Shown in pieces: positions 1-7,256 of a stretch of 64,000 nt of DNA. The stretch comes from SIG299 sp964544055. GTDB taxonomy: Bacteria > Bacillota > Clostridia > Lachnospirales > Lachnospiraceae. The position numbers were made by a program, and so were the translations under genes. A model generated the notes under the pieces. It was not told the DNA's origin. It did no database searches and was given only the letters and a program-made list of their open reading frames with translations. The stretch is taken from positions 1 through 64,000 of the forward strand of contig CAZJAA010000007.1 of the NCBI GenBank assembly GCA_964544055.1. Reading direction: 5' to 3'. The number at the start of each line of letters is the position of its first letter. Position 1 is the first letter of the stretch.

Positions 1-78
1 GATTGCCGCAGCCTGCATATCAAAGGTTACTTCATCTCTTATACTTTTGTAATTCTTTACAGTAAACTGACATAGCAT
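1..78 (-). CDS. AAA-family ATPase, N-terminal fragment (runs off the left edge)
   Basis: Reading the minus strand from an ATG at 76-78 gives 26 open codons to the window edge. They start MLCQFTVKNYKSIRDEV, the usual opening of SMC/RecF-like AAA_15 ATPases, in which the first beta strands and the F-x-V-x-N-Y-x-S-I motif precede a Walker A. A GGAGG sits about 8 bases upstream of the ATG, which supports the start. Walker A and everything beyond lie outside the window, so partner and function (defence, OLD-like nuclease or repair) cannot be judged. The same upstream sequence and ATG are repeated at about 3977, where the gene body is missing. Confidence 0.6.
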   Translation of the reverse strand, partial: MLCQFTVKNYKSIRDEVTFDMQAAAI

Positions 79-203
79 ATTTTAATCCTCCATTCTATCT
101 TTATTATATCTCGTTTTTCTTATTTTGCAACGTATATTTGAGATTTTATCTCATATTTCATCCTGTAATTATCTTTTCGTAGGATTTTAATACCATTTTA
201 CAG

Positions 204-229
204 AAAAAGCAAGGCCTCTCTACCTTGCT
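204..229 (-). terminator. Rho-independent terminator of the small gene, copy A
   Basis: Stem AGCAAGG (209-215) with CCTTGCT (223-229), followed on the minus strand by a run of five T (204-208). The stop codon of the 74-residue ORF lies in the loop, so this ends that gene. Confidence 0.75.
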
Positions 230-444
230 CTCCTGAGTCTTATGCTCACCGGTTCCACCACCATCTCTGCCTTCTCCGGTTCTGTTATGTACTCACTCTC
301 GTCTGCACACCTCGATGCAGCTTCTTCAATCGCACGTTCAACCTTCTCAACATTTGCTTCAATCAAAATCTTAAATAGGTAGTTAGCGGTATCTTCCGCT
401 GAATTCGGATTGTGAAAACGATAATTTAGTTTCCTCTGCTTCAA
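220..444 (-). CDS. Small HNPN-motif protein, copy A (function unknown)
   Basis: A 74-residue protein starting at a TTG codon (442-444) preceded by a strong AAAGGAGGTGG site about 12 bases away. It begins MKQRKLNYRFHNPNSAEDTA and continues into a probable amphipathic helix (NYLFKILIEAN), a charged stretch and a basic tail. No signal peptide or membrane segment. A second, shorter copy is at 4174-4359 with the first 31 residues unchanged, so the N-terminal half is under constraint. Similar short proteins are, from memory, common beside recombinase-type mobile DNA in gut Clostridia, but I cannot name a family. Substitutions between copies are concentrated in the C-terminal half. Confidence 0.6.
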   Translation of the reverse strand: MKQRKLNYRFHNPNSAEDTANYLFKILIEANVEKVERAIEEAASRCADESEYITEPEKAEMVVEPVSIRLRRAR

Positions 445-612
445 GCGGAATCGCCACCTCCTTTACGCTTGTCCTTCTTTCCAATACTATGAGACCCAAT
501 CTCAAGTTAGACCTCATTTGAATCTATTTTACTTCAGACAAATCATAAAGTCGTTACCCAAATATTGTACAAAAAGTCTATTTCCACTGTACTTACATCC
601 TTCTGCAATTAC

Positions 613-1181
613 AAAGTGGCAAGCAGTGCATATGCTACTCTGCAAACAGAGTAGCAAGTATATACCTATTGCATTTTTGCTTGTTGTGGAGTATCCCCAA
701 TCCCCTTAGGATGTTCAATCGTATTGAACAGCTACGCCCTCATGATATGAGTGCTAAACAAACTCTCCCTTCAAAGAAATTTCAACTAATCAATTTCATC
801 AAATCAAAATCCTATCGATTCATATCCGGTGGCAGATAGATAAGATAAGTATTACTATAATCAGTCTTATTATATTAGTCTTATTACATCGTACTTTTTA
901 CGATTCTAAAATCGAACATTTTACGACTCAAGAACCGTAATTTCTACGAGTCAAGAATCGTAAAATATCCGAATGACAGCCTTAGCTTTTACGTTTCGTT
1001 TATGCAAACATCAAAAAGGCAGACTACCAAAATCGGAAATCTGCCCATGCCAACTTTATTCATTTTTAGCCGAAGGCGTAGCTTCTTCAAAATGCAATTT
1101 GAAGAATTCTATGGGTTTGGGATAATGTCCCAACAAGCAAAAATTGCAAAACCTGTACAGGTTTGTATTGCTTGCCACTTT
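613..1181. repeat. Palindrome-rich region bounded by nested inverted repeats
   Basis: This 748-base gene-free stretch (445-1192) holds nested inverted repeats. The outer arms AAAGTGGCAAGCA are at 613-625 and 1169-1181, and the inner arms TTGCATTTTTGCTTGTTG are at 669-686 and 1131-1148 with one mismatch. Further local structure: a 9-bp hairpin with a four-base loop at 634-655 (GCTACTCTG), a perfect 16-bp palindrome at 1149-1164 (AAACCTGTACAGGTTT), and a GGGA..TCCC hairpin at 1119-1131. The pattern resembles the end of an IS200/IS605-type element or a MITE, and a truncated IS200-type transposase lies right beside it (1193-1465). No credible coding sequence. Confidence 0.6.
863..965. repeat. Short tandem and inverted micro-repeats
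   Basis: AGTCTTATTATATT at 863-876 is followed directly by AGTCTTATTACAT at 877-889. Then come two imperfect ~23-bp units, TTTTACGACTCAAGAACCGTAA (919-940) and TTCTACGAGTCAAGAATCGTAA (942-963). The first and last 12 bases of this block (896-907 and 954-965) form an inverted repeat, TTTTACGATTCT against AGAATCGTAAAA. Function unknown; it lies inside the inverted-repeat region above. Confidence 0.6.
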
Positions 1182-1192
1182 TGTTCTACATT

Positions 1193-1465
1193 TTATTCCA
1201 CACTTGTCAGCACCAACTTCTCATACGCCTCTGCCGACATGCATTTCTCTAAAATCTCCATTGCCTCTTCATACTCATTTACTGCCATTCCATAAACATC
1301 ATTTCTAGACATACAAAAACCAAAGTCGTTCTCCTTACATGTTTCTTTTATAACATTGTCTACATTTCCATCAATAACAACACGCCTATATTTAGTCGGA
1401 AATACAAAATGATACATAAGCCTTGATACATTATGTGCCCTATAGATGCTCTCGCTCATCAGCAC
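1193..1465 (-). pseudogene. Truncated IS200-type (Y1) transposase joined to foreign sequence
   Basis: Ninety codons. Residues 4-37 (SESIYRAHNVSRLMYHFVFP, then TKYRR and VDNVIKETC) match the N-terminus of IS200 Y1 transposases, which are normally ~130-150 residues. After KETC the family sequence stops, and a different ~50-residue tail follows in frame (SRNDVYGMAVNEYEEAMEI and onward) to a stop at 1193. The HUH metal motif and catalytic tyrosine of the family are absent, so no transposase activity is expected. Likely origin: deletion or recombination through an old insertion. The tail is not recognised and may come from another gene. Confidence 0.7.
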
Positions 1466-1704
1466 ATCTCCCTTCTCGCCCTATTATATCATCTTGCTCT
1501 AAATTAATAAAGTTTGTTGCGCGGCAAGCCGCGGGGAATGTACCCAATTCTTATTCAAAATAGTTCCTAATTCCAAGTGTTCTATTAAATTATCAATTCC
1601 TACATAACACATTTGTACAAATCCTTTCTAGCAATTCAACACAATGCCGTTCCTCATTCTGCAAACGTAATATCCAAACTCCAATTAACATCTCCCATTA
1701 TACC
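1466..1704. other. Gene-free spacer with a GC-rich hairpin
   Basis: About 240 AT-rich bases without a credible ORF. The only marked structure is CGCGGC-AA-GCCGCG at 1520-1533, followed by GGGGAATGTACCC, far richer in GC than its surroundings. No promoter can be argued for. Confidence 0.4.
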
Positions 1705-1735
1705 AAAAACACTCCCAGTTTTCTACCGGGAGTGT
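1705..1735 (-). terminator. Terminator of the sigma-factor gene
   Basis: Perfect 8-bp stem ACACTCCC (1709-1716) with GGGAGTGT (1728-1735), followed on the minus strand by five T (1705-1709 complement). It begins a few bases after the stop of the sigma-factor gene. Confidence 0.85.
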
Positions 1736-1741
1736 CCTTGC

Positions 1742-3298
1742 TTATTCATTCTCTGTTTTAAAATAAAACACCGTTAAATTCTGACCGTTACCTTTTGCCA
1801 TGAACCCATCATCAAGAGCTAATGCAATCATTCCTTCCATCATGCTCCACATAGATACAATTGCCCCGACCTCATTTGCTTCCAATATTGCAGCCGGTGT
1901 CTTCTTTCGAAGTTCTTCTCCTGCCATATCTCTATGTTTACCAATCAGCTCTGCCATCTGATTGATTCCACCAGCCAGCTTACTCTTTACCGCCTTATAA
2001 TCTTCATGCGAAATCGTAGCAAATTCTGGACATAGTTTTCCGTCTTTCACACTAACAAAACCATTTTCCAAAAGCGTAGACAGTGCCGCTACTTCTTCCG
2101 GCTCTTGCTTTTTTTCCACAGCAGCTTCAAGGATTTGTCCTACGGCATTTCGATATTCGAAAGGATTCAAAACCTTATCTGATAACTTTACAAAATTCAT
2201 AATGCGCATGTAACCCTTGTTTATATCATATTGTCCATAGATTCCCATGGTATCTGTATGATACTCTCCGCAAATTCCCATAACGTATCCGTTACTACCA
2301 TTTTGTAACAGCGGAAAAGTCATCTTTGTACTCATCATCTGTTCAGACATCATACTTGCTTCCCAGATAATCAATAGAAGTACAAACCACTTCCTTGTGT
2401 TAAGATCTGCTGCTTCATAGCAGTAATCTGTCTCTGCAAGGTATTCCACACCTTCATCAACAAGTTTCTTTATATCATCAAGTTTGGTGTGAAGTAATTC
2501 TGTTGCTTTGTCATATACCGTTTTTCTCCACTGTTCATCATACAGAACCATATTGCTCTGATAAGTTTTTCCCTTTCTTACAAGTAATCCCATCTTTTCC
2601 AATATCGCAATTTCATCCTCAAGATAGGGAACTCCCACGCCCATTTCCAAGCTAAGTTCCTCCAATGTCTTTGGACTGTCATATGCAGCAATAATCAGAT
2701 TGCCCGGAAGTTTTCTTTCAAACAATTCCCAATATCCACTTGAACTATTTCCCCAAAAGTTCATAGTAAACTTTTCAGGAGCATAACTTAATTCGCCATA
2801 TTCTCTAACCATATCCATTCCTTCTTTCAACTTTTTTCTACCTTCAAAGAGGCACTGTTTCACATTGGACACAGACAGATTATATTTATTCGCAATCTCT
2901 TCGCAAGATCGACCACTGATATAATAGCTAATCATAACCTGTCGATACTTCTCTCGAAGCAACGATAATTCTCTACGCAAAAGCATTATCTCTTCTTCTC
3001 TGACATAACTTTCTTCAGGCGAAAAACAACAAGCACCTGCAAAATCATCTGGAATTTCTGTATAACTTTCTTTTGCACTTCTTCGCCAATAATTCTTGCA
3101 TAGATTATTTGCAACGCTCCACATATACCCATATACCGCTTCATCATTTTGAATTCCGCTATATGAGCGAAGGAGTTCCAGGATGATGTCTGATGCTACA
3201 TCCTCTGCCACTGCTGTGTTCTCAAGTTTCTTAACGCAGTATAGATATATCTTTTGCATATTCTCTTGGATAATAATCTCTATCTGTTCCTTTGTCAT
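1742..3298 (-). CDS. ECF-like sigma-70 factor with a ~340-residue C-terminal extension
   Basis: The likely start is the ATG at 3296-3298 (MTKEQIEIIIQENMQKIYLY), which has GGAG five bases upstream. A longer reading to 3415 has no ribosome site. The protein is 518 residues. Residues ~1-95 carry sigma region 2 (DVASDIILELLRS, YMWSVANNLCKNYWRR), and ~120-175 carry region 4 with its helix-turn-helix (GRSCEEIANKYNLSVSNVKQ). Beyond ~190 comes a long extension. It opens with what reads as a winged-helix segment (SPKTLEELSLEMGVGVPYLE, then KMGLLVRKG) and continues as a soluble, Trp/Met-rich domain of unknown type. No membrane segment and no adjacent anti-sigma gene are seen, so the extension may do the sensing itself. 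Ordinary ECF factors are ~160-200 residues. Targets are unknown. Confidence 0.8.
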   Translation of the reverse strand: MTKEQIEIIIQENMQKIYLYCVKKLENTAVAEDVASDIILELLRSYSGIQNDEAVYGYMWSVANNLCKNYWRRSAKESYTEIPDDFAGACCFSPEESYVREEEIMLLRRELSLLREKYRQVMISYYISGRSCEEIANKYNLSVSNVKQCLFEGRKKLKEGMDMVREYGELSYAPEKFTMNFWGNSSSGYWELFERKLPGNLIIAAYDSPKTLEELSLEMGVGVPYLEDEIAILEKMGLLVRKGKTYQSNMVLYDEQWRKTVYDKATELLHTKLDDIKKLVDEGVEYLAETDYCYEAADLNTRKWFVLLLIIWEASMMSEQMMSTKMTFPLLQNGSNGYVMGICGEYHTDTMGIYGQYDINKGYMRIMNFVKLSDKVLNPFEYRNAVGQILEAAVEKKQEPEEVAALSTLLENGFVSVKDGKLCPEFATISHEDYKAVKSKLAGGINQMAELIGKHRDMAGEELRKKTPAAILEANEVGAIVSMWSMMEGMIALALDDGFMAKGNGQNLTVFYFKTENE

Positions 3299-3524
3299 AA
3301 GTTCTCCATTTCGAAATGTTCTTTTGAAAGCTTTCATATGTATAGTAGCAAATATCGTCCGCCGGTTAGAAAACTTTTTCAAAAAATCTAATTTTATTTT
3401 ATCACCATAATCCATTATACTCTATCGACTTTTTACAATCTAAAAATAAGGTGTACTTTCGCACACCCTATTCTTCAATATACTGTCTATTCAATTACCC
3501 AAACAACCTTACTTTTACATCGTT

Positions 3525-3677
3525 CTATATTGTTACAACCATATGTACCGTACTCTTCGAAATACCAAATGCCTTTGCCGCCTGGCGCACCGTGGAATTG
3601 TTGTCCACAATATAATGTGCCACCTCCACTGCTCTTTCCTCGATCTGTCTATACTTCACTGCACTGCAAGTATTCAT
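3525..3677 (-). pseudogene. spoIIID: Truncated spoIIID (sporulation transcription factor D)
   Basis: Fifty codons from an ATG at 3675-3677. After a variant N-terminus, the sequence IEERAVEVAHYIVDNNSTVR is followed by QAAKAFGISKSTVH. This is the conserved helix-turn-helix core of SpoIIID, the mother-cell DNA-binding regulator of ~80-95 residues. Immediately after KSTVH the family's KDV-T-x-R-L continuation is replaced by MVVTI and a stop, so the C-terminal basic helix needed for DNA binding is lost. No continuation is visible in any frame downstream. A working copy is expected elsewhere in the genome if the organism sporulates. The fragment could instead be a short decoy HTH peptide, but no evidence favours that. 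Confidence 0.75.
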
Positions 3678-3792
3678 GGAATTCACCTGAATTTACTGTT
3701 TGTACAGTGTATGCAGGGAGGAGATAAAAAATAACTATGAATACAGAATAAAACAATTGCTTTGGACTCTTCGGTTTATCCGGATTACTCAT
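3649..3792 (-). CDS. Possible small one-helix membrane peptide upstream of the spoIIID fragment
   Basis: A 47-codon ORF starting MSNPDKPKSPKQLFYS, followed by one hydrophobic segment (VFIVIFYLLPAY) and a short polar tail. It overlaps the start of the spoIIID fragment by 29 bases in another frame. The ribosome site is weak (AGG close to the ATG). It could be the remnant N-terminus of a membrane protein gene that once preceded spoIIID, or a chance ORF. Confidence 0.25.
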   Translation of the reverse strand: MSNPDKPKSPKQLFYSVFIVIFYLLPAYTVQTVNSGEFHEYLQCSEV

Positions 3793-3861
3793 CCTGATCT
3801 TTCCGCTTGATATTGTAAGGAACTTACAAATTATTCACAAGCTTAAATACGAACTCAAATC

Positions 3862-3977
3862 TTATTTAAACTCAATCAGAACCATATCCTTATAAATCGG
3901 ATTCTCCTCAATTAATTTCTTAAATCCCATAAAATAGTGAGGCTCCGTCTGCTGACCCTCACTATCTGCCGTAGCAT
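3862..3977 (-). pseudogene. Remnant: ATPase start codon joined to an unknown C-terminal tail
   Basis: At 3975-3977 the ATG and GGAGG of the copy A ATPase recur, but after two codons the sequence diverges. In another frame, 3862-3972 encodes a plausible C-terminal end (DSEGQQTEPHYFMGFKKLIE, then IYKDMVLIEFK and stop). The simplest reading is an internal deletion that removed nearly the whole ATPase gene and left its two ends. This cannot be proved here, because the intact gene's C-terminus lies outside the window. Confidence 0.45.
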
Positions 3978-4118
3978 ATTTTAACCCTCCGTTCTACCTT
4001 TATTATATTCCATTTTTTCTTATTTTGTAGCATGTATTTGAGATTTTATCTCATATTTCATCTCGTAATTGTCTTTTTATAGAATTTGAATACCACTTTA
4101 TAGAACCCCATTTTATAG

Positions 4119-4144
4119 AAAAAGCAAGGCATCTCTACCTTGCT
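4119..4144 (-). terminator. Terminator, copy B
   Basis: AGCAAGG (4123-4129) pairs with CCTTGCT (4138-4144), with an A run at 4119-4123 giving the U tract on the minus strand. The stem is fully conserved with copy A although the loop has changed, which suggests it still terminates transcription. Confidence 0.7.
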
Positions 4145-4173
4145 CTCCTTAGCCTTATACTCACCGGTTCTTC

Positions 4174-4359
4174 CTACATTCCCATCTTCCCCGGCTCTGC
4201 TATGTACTCACTCTCCTCTGCACACCTTGATGCAGCTTCTTCTATTGCACGTTCCATCTTCCCGGCATTTGCTTCAATCAAAATCTTAAATAAGTAGTTA
4301 GCGGTATCCTCCGCTGAATTCGGATTATGAAAACGATAATTTAGTTTCCTCTGCTTCAA
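4174..4359 (-). CDS. Small HNPN-motif protein, copy B
   Basis: Sixty-one codons from a TTG start with the same AAAGGAGGTGG site as copy A. It is almost identical to copy A over the first 31 residues, then diverges and ends early (stop at 4174), so it lacks the basic tail of copy A. The conserved start, ribosome site and terminator argue that both copies are or were expressed. Function unknown. Confidence 0.5.
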   Translation of the reverse strand: MKQRKLNYRFHNPNSAEDTANYLFKILIEANAGKMERAIEEAASRCAEESEYIAEPGKMGM

Positions 4360-4864
4360 GCGGAATCGCCACCTCCTTTACGCTTGTCCTTCTTTCCAAT
4401 ACTATGAGACCCGTTCTCAAGTTAGACCTCATTTGAATCTATTTTACTTCAGACAAAACAGAATGTCGTTACCCAAATATTGTACAAAAAATCTATTTAC
4501 ACTACAGTCATTGCTCAATTTCTACGAATTCTTTTCTCATCACATGCCAGATTTCCTCACATCTGAAAAACTTGCTTTTCAGGATGCATTCCTGTGCAAA
4601 TATATCTGCATCCAGCACTACAAAATTCATTCTTTTTCTCCTTATTATAGTGCTTTTTTCAACCCACGCAAGAGATTTTTCGCTTCTGCGGTCGTTTACA
4701 ACTTTTTCCTTTTCCAGCTGATACGCCTGATTGGAAATTGCTTGCAGCAAATAAAAAACAGGAAAATTAATTCTTTTGGAAAGCTTCTTGAATATCTTCG
4801 GGCGATGTAGTAAACTAACATAAAATACAGTATGGTTCATTCAGTAAATCAAAGAGGTGAATTT
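4360..4864. other. Right part of repeat B plus an unassigned stretch before dgt
   Basis: 4360-4504 is the upstream region of the small gene within copy B. From 4505 to 4864 the minus strand has a 110-codon open frame (4508-4840) rich in Lys, Arg and Ile. It has no recognisable domain and no convincing ribosome site. It may be a decayed fragment (a possible end piece KEFVEIEQ reaches the repeat boundary) or chance. The plus strand holds the dgt leader with GAGGTGA just before its ATG. Confidence 0.3.
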
Positions 4865-6088
4865 ATGCAGCCAAAATATGAACGCCTGTCTGATGAAATT
4901 ACGGCAAAAATAAAAGAAGACCGTGCAGACAGAACCCTGCCGCAGGTAGGTTTTAAGGATGCAGACATTATCCGTCGGGTTGCCTCCCAAAGAGACACCG
5001 CCTCCATCTGGCGACCGCCGTTTATGCATGACATCGACAAAATCCTGCACTGCCCTTATTATAACCGCTACACCGATAAAACACAGGTTTTTTCGCTGAT
5101 TAAAAATGATGATATCTGCCGGCGCAGTCTGCACGTACAGCTGGTTTCACGTATTGCAAGAACCATCGGTGCGGCTTTAAACCTAAATCTTGATTTAATC
5201 GAGGCAATTTCACTCGGACACGACATTGGGCATCCGCCGTTTGCCCATTCAGGAGAAAACTTTTTAAACGAGTTGTACTTTCAGCATACCGGCAGACATT
5301 TCTGTCACAACGTGCATTCCATCCGTGTATTGGACAAAATTTTTCCTTTCAATTTAAGTCTCCAGACACTGGATGGCATTGTCTGTCATAATGGCGAGGT
5401 TGAGCTGGAAGAATATCATCCAGTGCCGTTAAACAGTTTTGAAGCATTTGACACCATGATTGAAAACTGCTATACCGACCGGGTATTTGCAAACCGCATT
5501 CTGCCGTCCACTTTAGAGGGTTGCGTTGTGCGTATTTCTGACATTATCGCCTATCTTGGAAAAGATCGTCAGGATGCTGCGCGTGTCAAGCTTGTTGATG
5601 AAGAATCTTTTCCAAATGAAGGCATCGGCTCCATCAACGCAGAAATCATTAACAATTTAATTGTCAATATTATTGAAAACAGCTACGGCAAACCGTATAT
5701 TAAAATGGATACCCGGCACTTTAATGCGCTCCGTCTGGCAAAGCGCGACAACTACGACCGCATTTACAACAATGCTGCGACCATGACAAAGCTTGGCATG
5801 ACAGTAAAGCCGATGATGGCAGAGCTTTATGACCGGCTTTTAGAGGACATCCACAATGGCAACAAAACCTCACCTATTTTTACGCAGCATATCAACTATG
5901 TCAATCAGACGCATTATCCGCGGCAGACGCCTTATGAAGATACGGATCCGGATCAGCTTGTGGTCGATTTTATCGCCAGTATGACAGATGATTATTTTAT
6001 TGAGCTGTACCGCTATCTTTTCCCGGACAGTACACTCAAGGTTGAATACAAGGGATATTTTGATACAACATCACAAGAAGAAAGGTAA
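4865..6088 (+). CDS. dgt: dGTPase-like HD-domain dNTP triphosphohydrolase
   Basis: A 407-residue protein from the ATG at 4865, chosen because AAAGAGGTGA lies just upstream; an earlier ATG at 4832 has no such site. These enzymes release triphosphate from dGTP or other dNTPs and tune deoxynucleotide pools in the cytoplasm. The metal-binding HD pair is in SLGHDIGHPPFAHSGE (His119-Asp120). An upstream Arg/His-rich segment and HNVHSIRVLD around residue 160 also match the family. First gene of a plus-strand run with two DHH phosphoesterases and surE, all acting on nucleotides. Substrate preference within the dNTPase family is not readable from sequence. Confidence 0.85.
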   Translation: MQPKYERLSDEITAKIKEDRADRTLPQVGFKDADIIRRVASQRDTASIWRPPFMHDIDKILHCPYYNRYTDKTQVFSLIKNDDICRRSLHVQLVSRIARTIGAALNLNLDLIEAISLGHDIGHPPFAHSGENFLNELYFQHTGRHFCHNVHSIRVLDKIFPFNLSLQTLDGIVCHNGEVELEEYHPVPLNSFEAFDTMIENCYTDRVFANRILPSTLEGCVVRISDIIAYLGKDRQDAARVKLVDEESFPNEGIGSINAEIINNLIVNIIENSYGKPYIKMDTRHFNALRLAKRDNYDRIYNNAATMTKLGMTVKPMMAELYDRLLEDIHNGNKTSPIFTQHINYVNQTHYPRQTPYEDTDPDQLVVDFIASMTDDYFIELYRYLFPDSTLKVEYKGYFDTTSQEER

Positions 6089-6096
6089 GTTTACCC

Positions 6097-7032
6097 ATGT
6101 TTGAAGAAATTTTAAAAGAAATCAAAAATTACGATCGCATTATCCTTCATCGACACAGCAAGCCGGATGGAGATGCCCTTGGCAGCCAGATTGGCTTAAA
6201 GCACATTTTAAAAGCAAATTTCCCGGAAAAAGAAGTTTATGTGGTTGGAGATGAAGCAGGGCACTACAGCTTTATGGATGATGTCCTCATGGACGAAATT
6301 GAGGACCGTCTTTATGAAGGTGTACTTGCCATTATTTTAGACTGCGGCGGACGACATTTAATCAGCGATGACCGCTACGAAAAGGCAGCCTGTACCATCC
6401 GTTTTGACCATCACATTTTTGGAGAGAAAATTGCCGATCATGAAGTGGTGGATACCTCGTATGAAAGCTGCTGCGGACTGATTACGCAGTTTGCAAAGGA
6501 ATGTAAGCTTATCGTTCCTGCGCTTGCTGCCAAGTCGTTATACACCGGTATGGCAACCGACTCCGGACGCTTCCGCTATGATGCAACAAGTGCGCGCACC
6601 TTTGCACTCGCTTCTTTTTTGATGGAGCAGGGTGTGGATTTAAACGAAGTTTACAATGAACTTTATGCCGAAGATTTTGAAAGTAAACGGATGCGTGCGG
6701 CATTCATTTTAAAAATAAAGTTTACCGAGCATAATGTTGCGTATATTTATACTACCGCAGAGGAAGTTGCCGCACTTGGCACAGACACCTTTACCATTTC
6801 GCGTGGTATGGTCGGCACCATGGCTGATATGAAGGGTGTGGATATCTGGGTTAATTTTACCGAAACAGAAAACGGCGTTGCCTGCGAGCTGCGTTCTTCC
6901 CGCTTCAACATCAATCCGGTGGCAGTAAAATACGGTGGCGGCGGGCATCAGAAAGCAAGCGGTGCCACGGTAGCCTCCAAAGAAATTGCCATGCAGATGC
7001 TTGCCGATCTGGATGCCATGATGACCGAGTAA
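6097..7032 (+). CDS. nrnA: DHH/DHHA1 phosphoesterase, NrnA-like (first of two)
   Basis: 311 residues, starting 8 bases after dgt. NrnA enzymes degrade 2-5 nt nanoRNA, pAp and, in some members, linear cyclic-dinucleotide products (pApA, pGpG). Manganese-site motifs are present in order: HRHSKPDGDALGSQ (18-31), LDCGG (~86), FDHHIFG (~109) and TDSGRFRYDAT (~154). The C-terminal DHHA1 substrate-binding motif GGGGHQKASGA is near 276. Length and motifs are full, so it should be active. Spacing to dgt points to co-transcription. A second, clearly distinct paralogue lies 225 bases downstream. Confidence 0.9.
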   Translation: MFEEILKEIKNYDRIILHRHSKPDGDALGSQIGLKHILKANFPEKEVYVVGDEAGHYSFMDDVLMDEIEDRLYEGVLAIILDCGGRHLISDDRYEKAACTIRFDHHIFGEKIADHEVVDTSYESCCGLITQFAKECKLIVPALAAKSLYTGMATDSGRFRYDATSARTFALASFLMEQGVDLNEVYNELYAEDFESKRMRAAFILKIKFTEHNVAYIYTTAEEVAALGTDTFTISRGMVGTMADMKGVDIWVNFTETENGVACELRSSRFNINPVAVKYGGGGHQKASGATVASKEIAMQMLADLDAMMTE

Positions 7033-7176
7033 TGTTTTTGATTCCTGTCCACTGCATAATAAAAATAGAGCATACTCACTTAATTTAGTTAAATCATACC
7101 TTTTTTAAAAAAGCTTCACAAACAACCAAAATTGTTGGCTATTTGTTTCAGAGCGAGAGCAGACAGCCATGAGGCA

Positions 7177-7217
7177 GCCAAAAGTCTTCCCGGATATTCC
7201 GGAAGCTTTGGTTTTTT
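7177..7217 (+). terminator. Probable terminator between the two DHH genes
   Basis: Imperfect hairpin: CCAAAAG...CTTTGG with an inner CTTCC...GGAAG, followed by GTTTTTTG at 7211-7218. It lies 40 bases before the second DHH gene and so may separate or attenuate it from dgt-nrnA. Confidence 0.55.
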
Positions 7218-7256
7218 GCTATCCTTTGCGACAAGTCGCTCGGAAATGAGGAATCC

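Larger units (their letters stand above)
74..588. repeat. Direct repeat module, copy A
   Basis: About 515 bases matching 3973-4504 in the same orientation, at roughly 85-90 percent identity by eye. It covers the ATPase start region, an AT-rich spacer, a terminator hairpin, the small HNPN-motif gene and its upstream region. The match stops at about 588, in the TTT-C/A-CACT region. Copy B carries a short insertion (ACCCCATTTTATAGA-like) just before the terminator. Divergence between the copies means the duplication is not recent. Confidence 0.85.
3973..4504. repeat. Direct repeat module, copy B
   Basis: Second copy of the 74-588 module in the same orientation. Together the copies bracket ~3.4 kb containing the sigma factor, the spoIIID fragment and the IS200 fragment. 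The bracketed segment is therefore a candidate for loss or circularisation by homologous recombination between the repeats. Confidence 0.85.

Noticed and set aside
863..965. Tandem micro-repeats considered as a CRISPR array
   Set aside because: Units are imperfect, adjacent without spacers, only two copies each, and no cas genes are present.
518..1295. Short plus-strand open frames (518-709 and 1002-1295)
   Set aside because: They run through inverted repeats and the transposase fragment, lack ribosome sites and show no domain.
4508..4840. 110-codon minus-strand open frame before dgt
   Set aside because: No domain, weak start, and it lies in a decayed region; noted as unassigned sequence rather than called as a gene.
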